The translations under genes and the position numbers were made by a program. Under the pieces are notes generated by a model. That model was given only the letters and a program-made list of their open reading frames with translations, was not told the origin of the DNA and made no database searches. A DNA stretch of 7,426 nt. It comes from Bacteriovoracaceae bacterium (GTDB lineage: Bacteria; Bdellovibrionota; Bacteriovoracia; Bacteriovoracales; Bacteriovoracaceae). The stretch is taken from contig CANFNN010000145.1 in the NCBI GenBank assembly GCA_947448095.1, positions 1 to 7,426 of the forward strand, read 5' to 3'. Positions 7,148 to 7,426 of the stretch are shown in pieces (position 1 is the first letter of the stretch; every line of letters begins with the position of its first letter).

Positions 7148-7157
7148 AAGCTTGTAA

Positions 7158-7183
7158 TTTCATTTCTTGAAAAGGAGTATAAT
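7158..7183 (+). promoter_or_regulatory. Promoter region of the BLUF gene with a dyad in the spacer
   Basis: A perfect TATAAT (7178-7183) lies 26 bases before the ATG at 7210. No good -35 hexamer stands 16-18 bases upstream; TTGTAA (7152-7157) is 20 bases away. The perfect dyad TTTCA-N5-TGAAA (7158-7172) fills the spacer and could be a regulator site. A weak -35 with an internal dyad would suit a controlled promoter, but this is motif reading only. Confidence 0.45.
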
Positions 7184-7209
7184 ACCTAAAAAAAAACTTG
7201 GATTTACCC

Positions 7210-7426
7210 ATGATGCAATATTTTTATGTTAGTAGCGCAAGAGCAGATCTTAAATATGAAGAAATTCTTCACATCGTTGAGAAAGCGCGTGAATTTAATT
7301 CAGCTCATGGAATAACGGGAGTTCTCCTCTACAAGGGAGGAATTTTTTTGCAACTTCTTGAGGGAGAAGATTCAGAGATAAGAAAAGTTCTTACCGAGAA
7401 GATCAAACCCGATTCAAAACATTCAA
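7210..7426 (+). CDS. BLUF-domain blue-light sensor protein (3' part outside window)
   Basis: Open from ATG at 7210 (or 7213) to the window edge, 72 residues. BLUF domains bind FAD and respond to blue light by rearranging hydrogen bonds around the flavin. The visible part fits the domain start: YVSSA (6-10) with the flavin-contacting tyrosine Y6, the helix ILHIVEKAREFNSAHGITG (19-37) with N30, and LLYKGGIFLQLLEG (39-52) with the essential glutamine Q48. These are the Tyr, Asn and Gln that define the photocycle. The domain begins at residue 3, so it is either a short stand-alone BLUF protein or an N-terminal sensor on a larger one; the output part is not in view. The ribosome binding site is weak (GGA at 7200-7202). 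It is divergent from the globin-cheA genes with 96 bases between them, so the two sides may share regulators. Confidence 0.93.
   Translation, partial: MMQYFYVSSARADLKYEEILHIVEKAREFNSAHGITGVLLYKGGIFLQLLEGEDSEIRKVLTEKIKPDSKHS

Overview
The window holds a chemosensory gene cluster that is almost entirely on the minus strand. In transcription order (right to left) it runs: a truncated haemoglobin (7113-6664), a CheA kinase with an N-terminal receiver domain (6591-3958), a second CheA kinase with a C-terminal receiver domain (3766-1079), a CheW coupling protein (1078-647), and the 5' part of a tandem-PAS protein that runs off the left edge (634-1). On the right edge, divergently transcribed on the plus strand, is the 5' part of a BLUF-domain (blue-light, FAD) protein (from 7210). 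The base composition is AT-rich. The PAS-type soluble receptor, FrzE-like CheA-REC hybrids, CheW and BLUF together suggest a motile deltaproteobacterium-like organism, most likely Bdellovibrionota (Bacteriovorax/Bdellovibrio-like). That taxonomic guess is inference from gene style only.

The two CheA proteins share the same core (Hpt, dimerisation P3, HATPase, then two CheW-like domains in a row), but the receiver domain is fused at opposite ends. Neither has a recognisable P2 (CheY-docking) domain, which fits a design where the phosphate acceptor is carried on the kinase itself. No cheB, cheR, cheD, cheC, cheZ or stand-alone cheY is visible. CheA2 ends exactly where CheW begins, and CheW ends 12 bases before the PAS gene, so those three form a tight operon. 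They probably make one signalling array of kinase, coupler and PAS receptor.

The non-coding DNA is informative. In front of the globin and again in front of the first cheA there are sequences resembling the flagellar sigma-28 (FliA) promoter with the exact 11-base spacing. The globin one is so close to the ATG that its transcript would be nearly leaderless. The second cheA instead has a sigma-70-like promoter about 130 bases upstream and a leader with a long AT-rich inverted repeat. The 96-base divergent region between globin and BLUF has several small dyads and a perfect TATAAT box for the BLUF gene.

The working picture is a sensory island in which a haem protein (oxygen or nitric oxide), a blue-light flavoprotein and a PAS receptor sit beside two mirror-image hybrid CheA kinases. 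The individual protein families are well supported. The proposal that they form one multi-cue circuit is a hypothesis from gene context.
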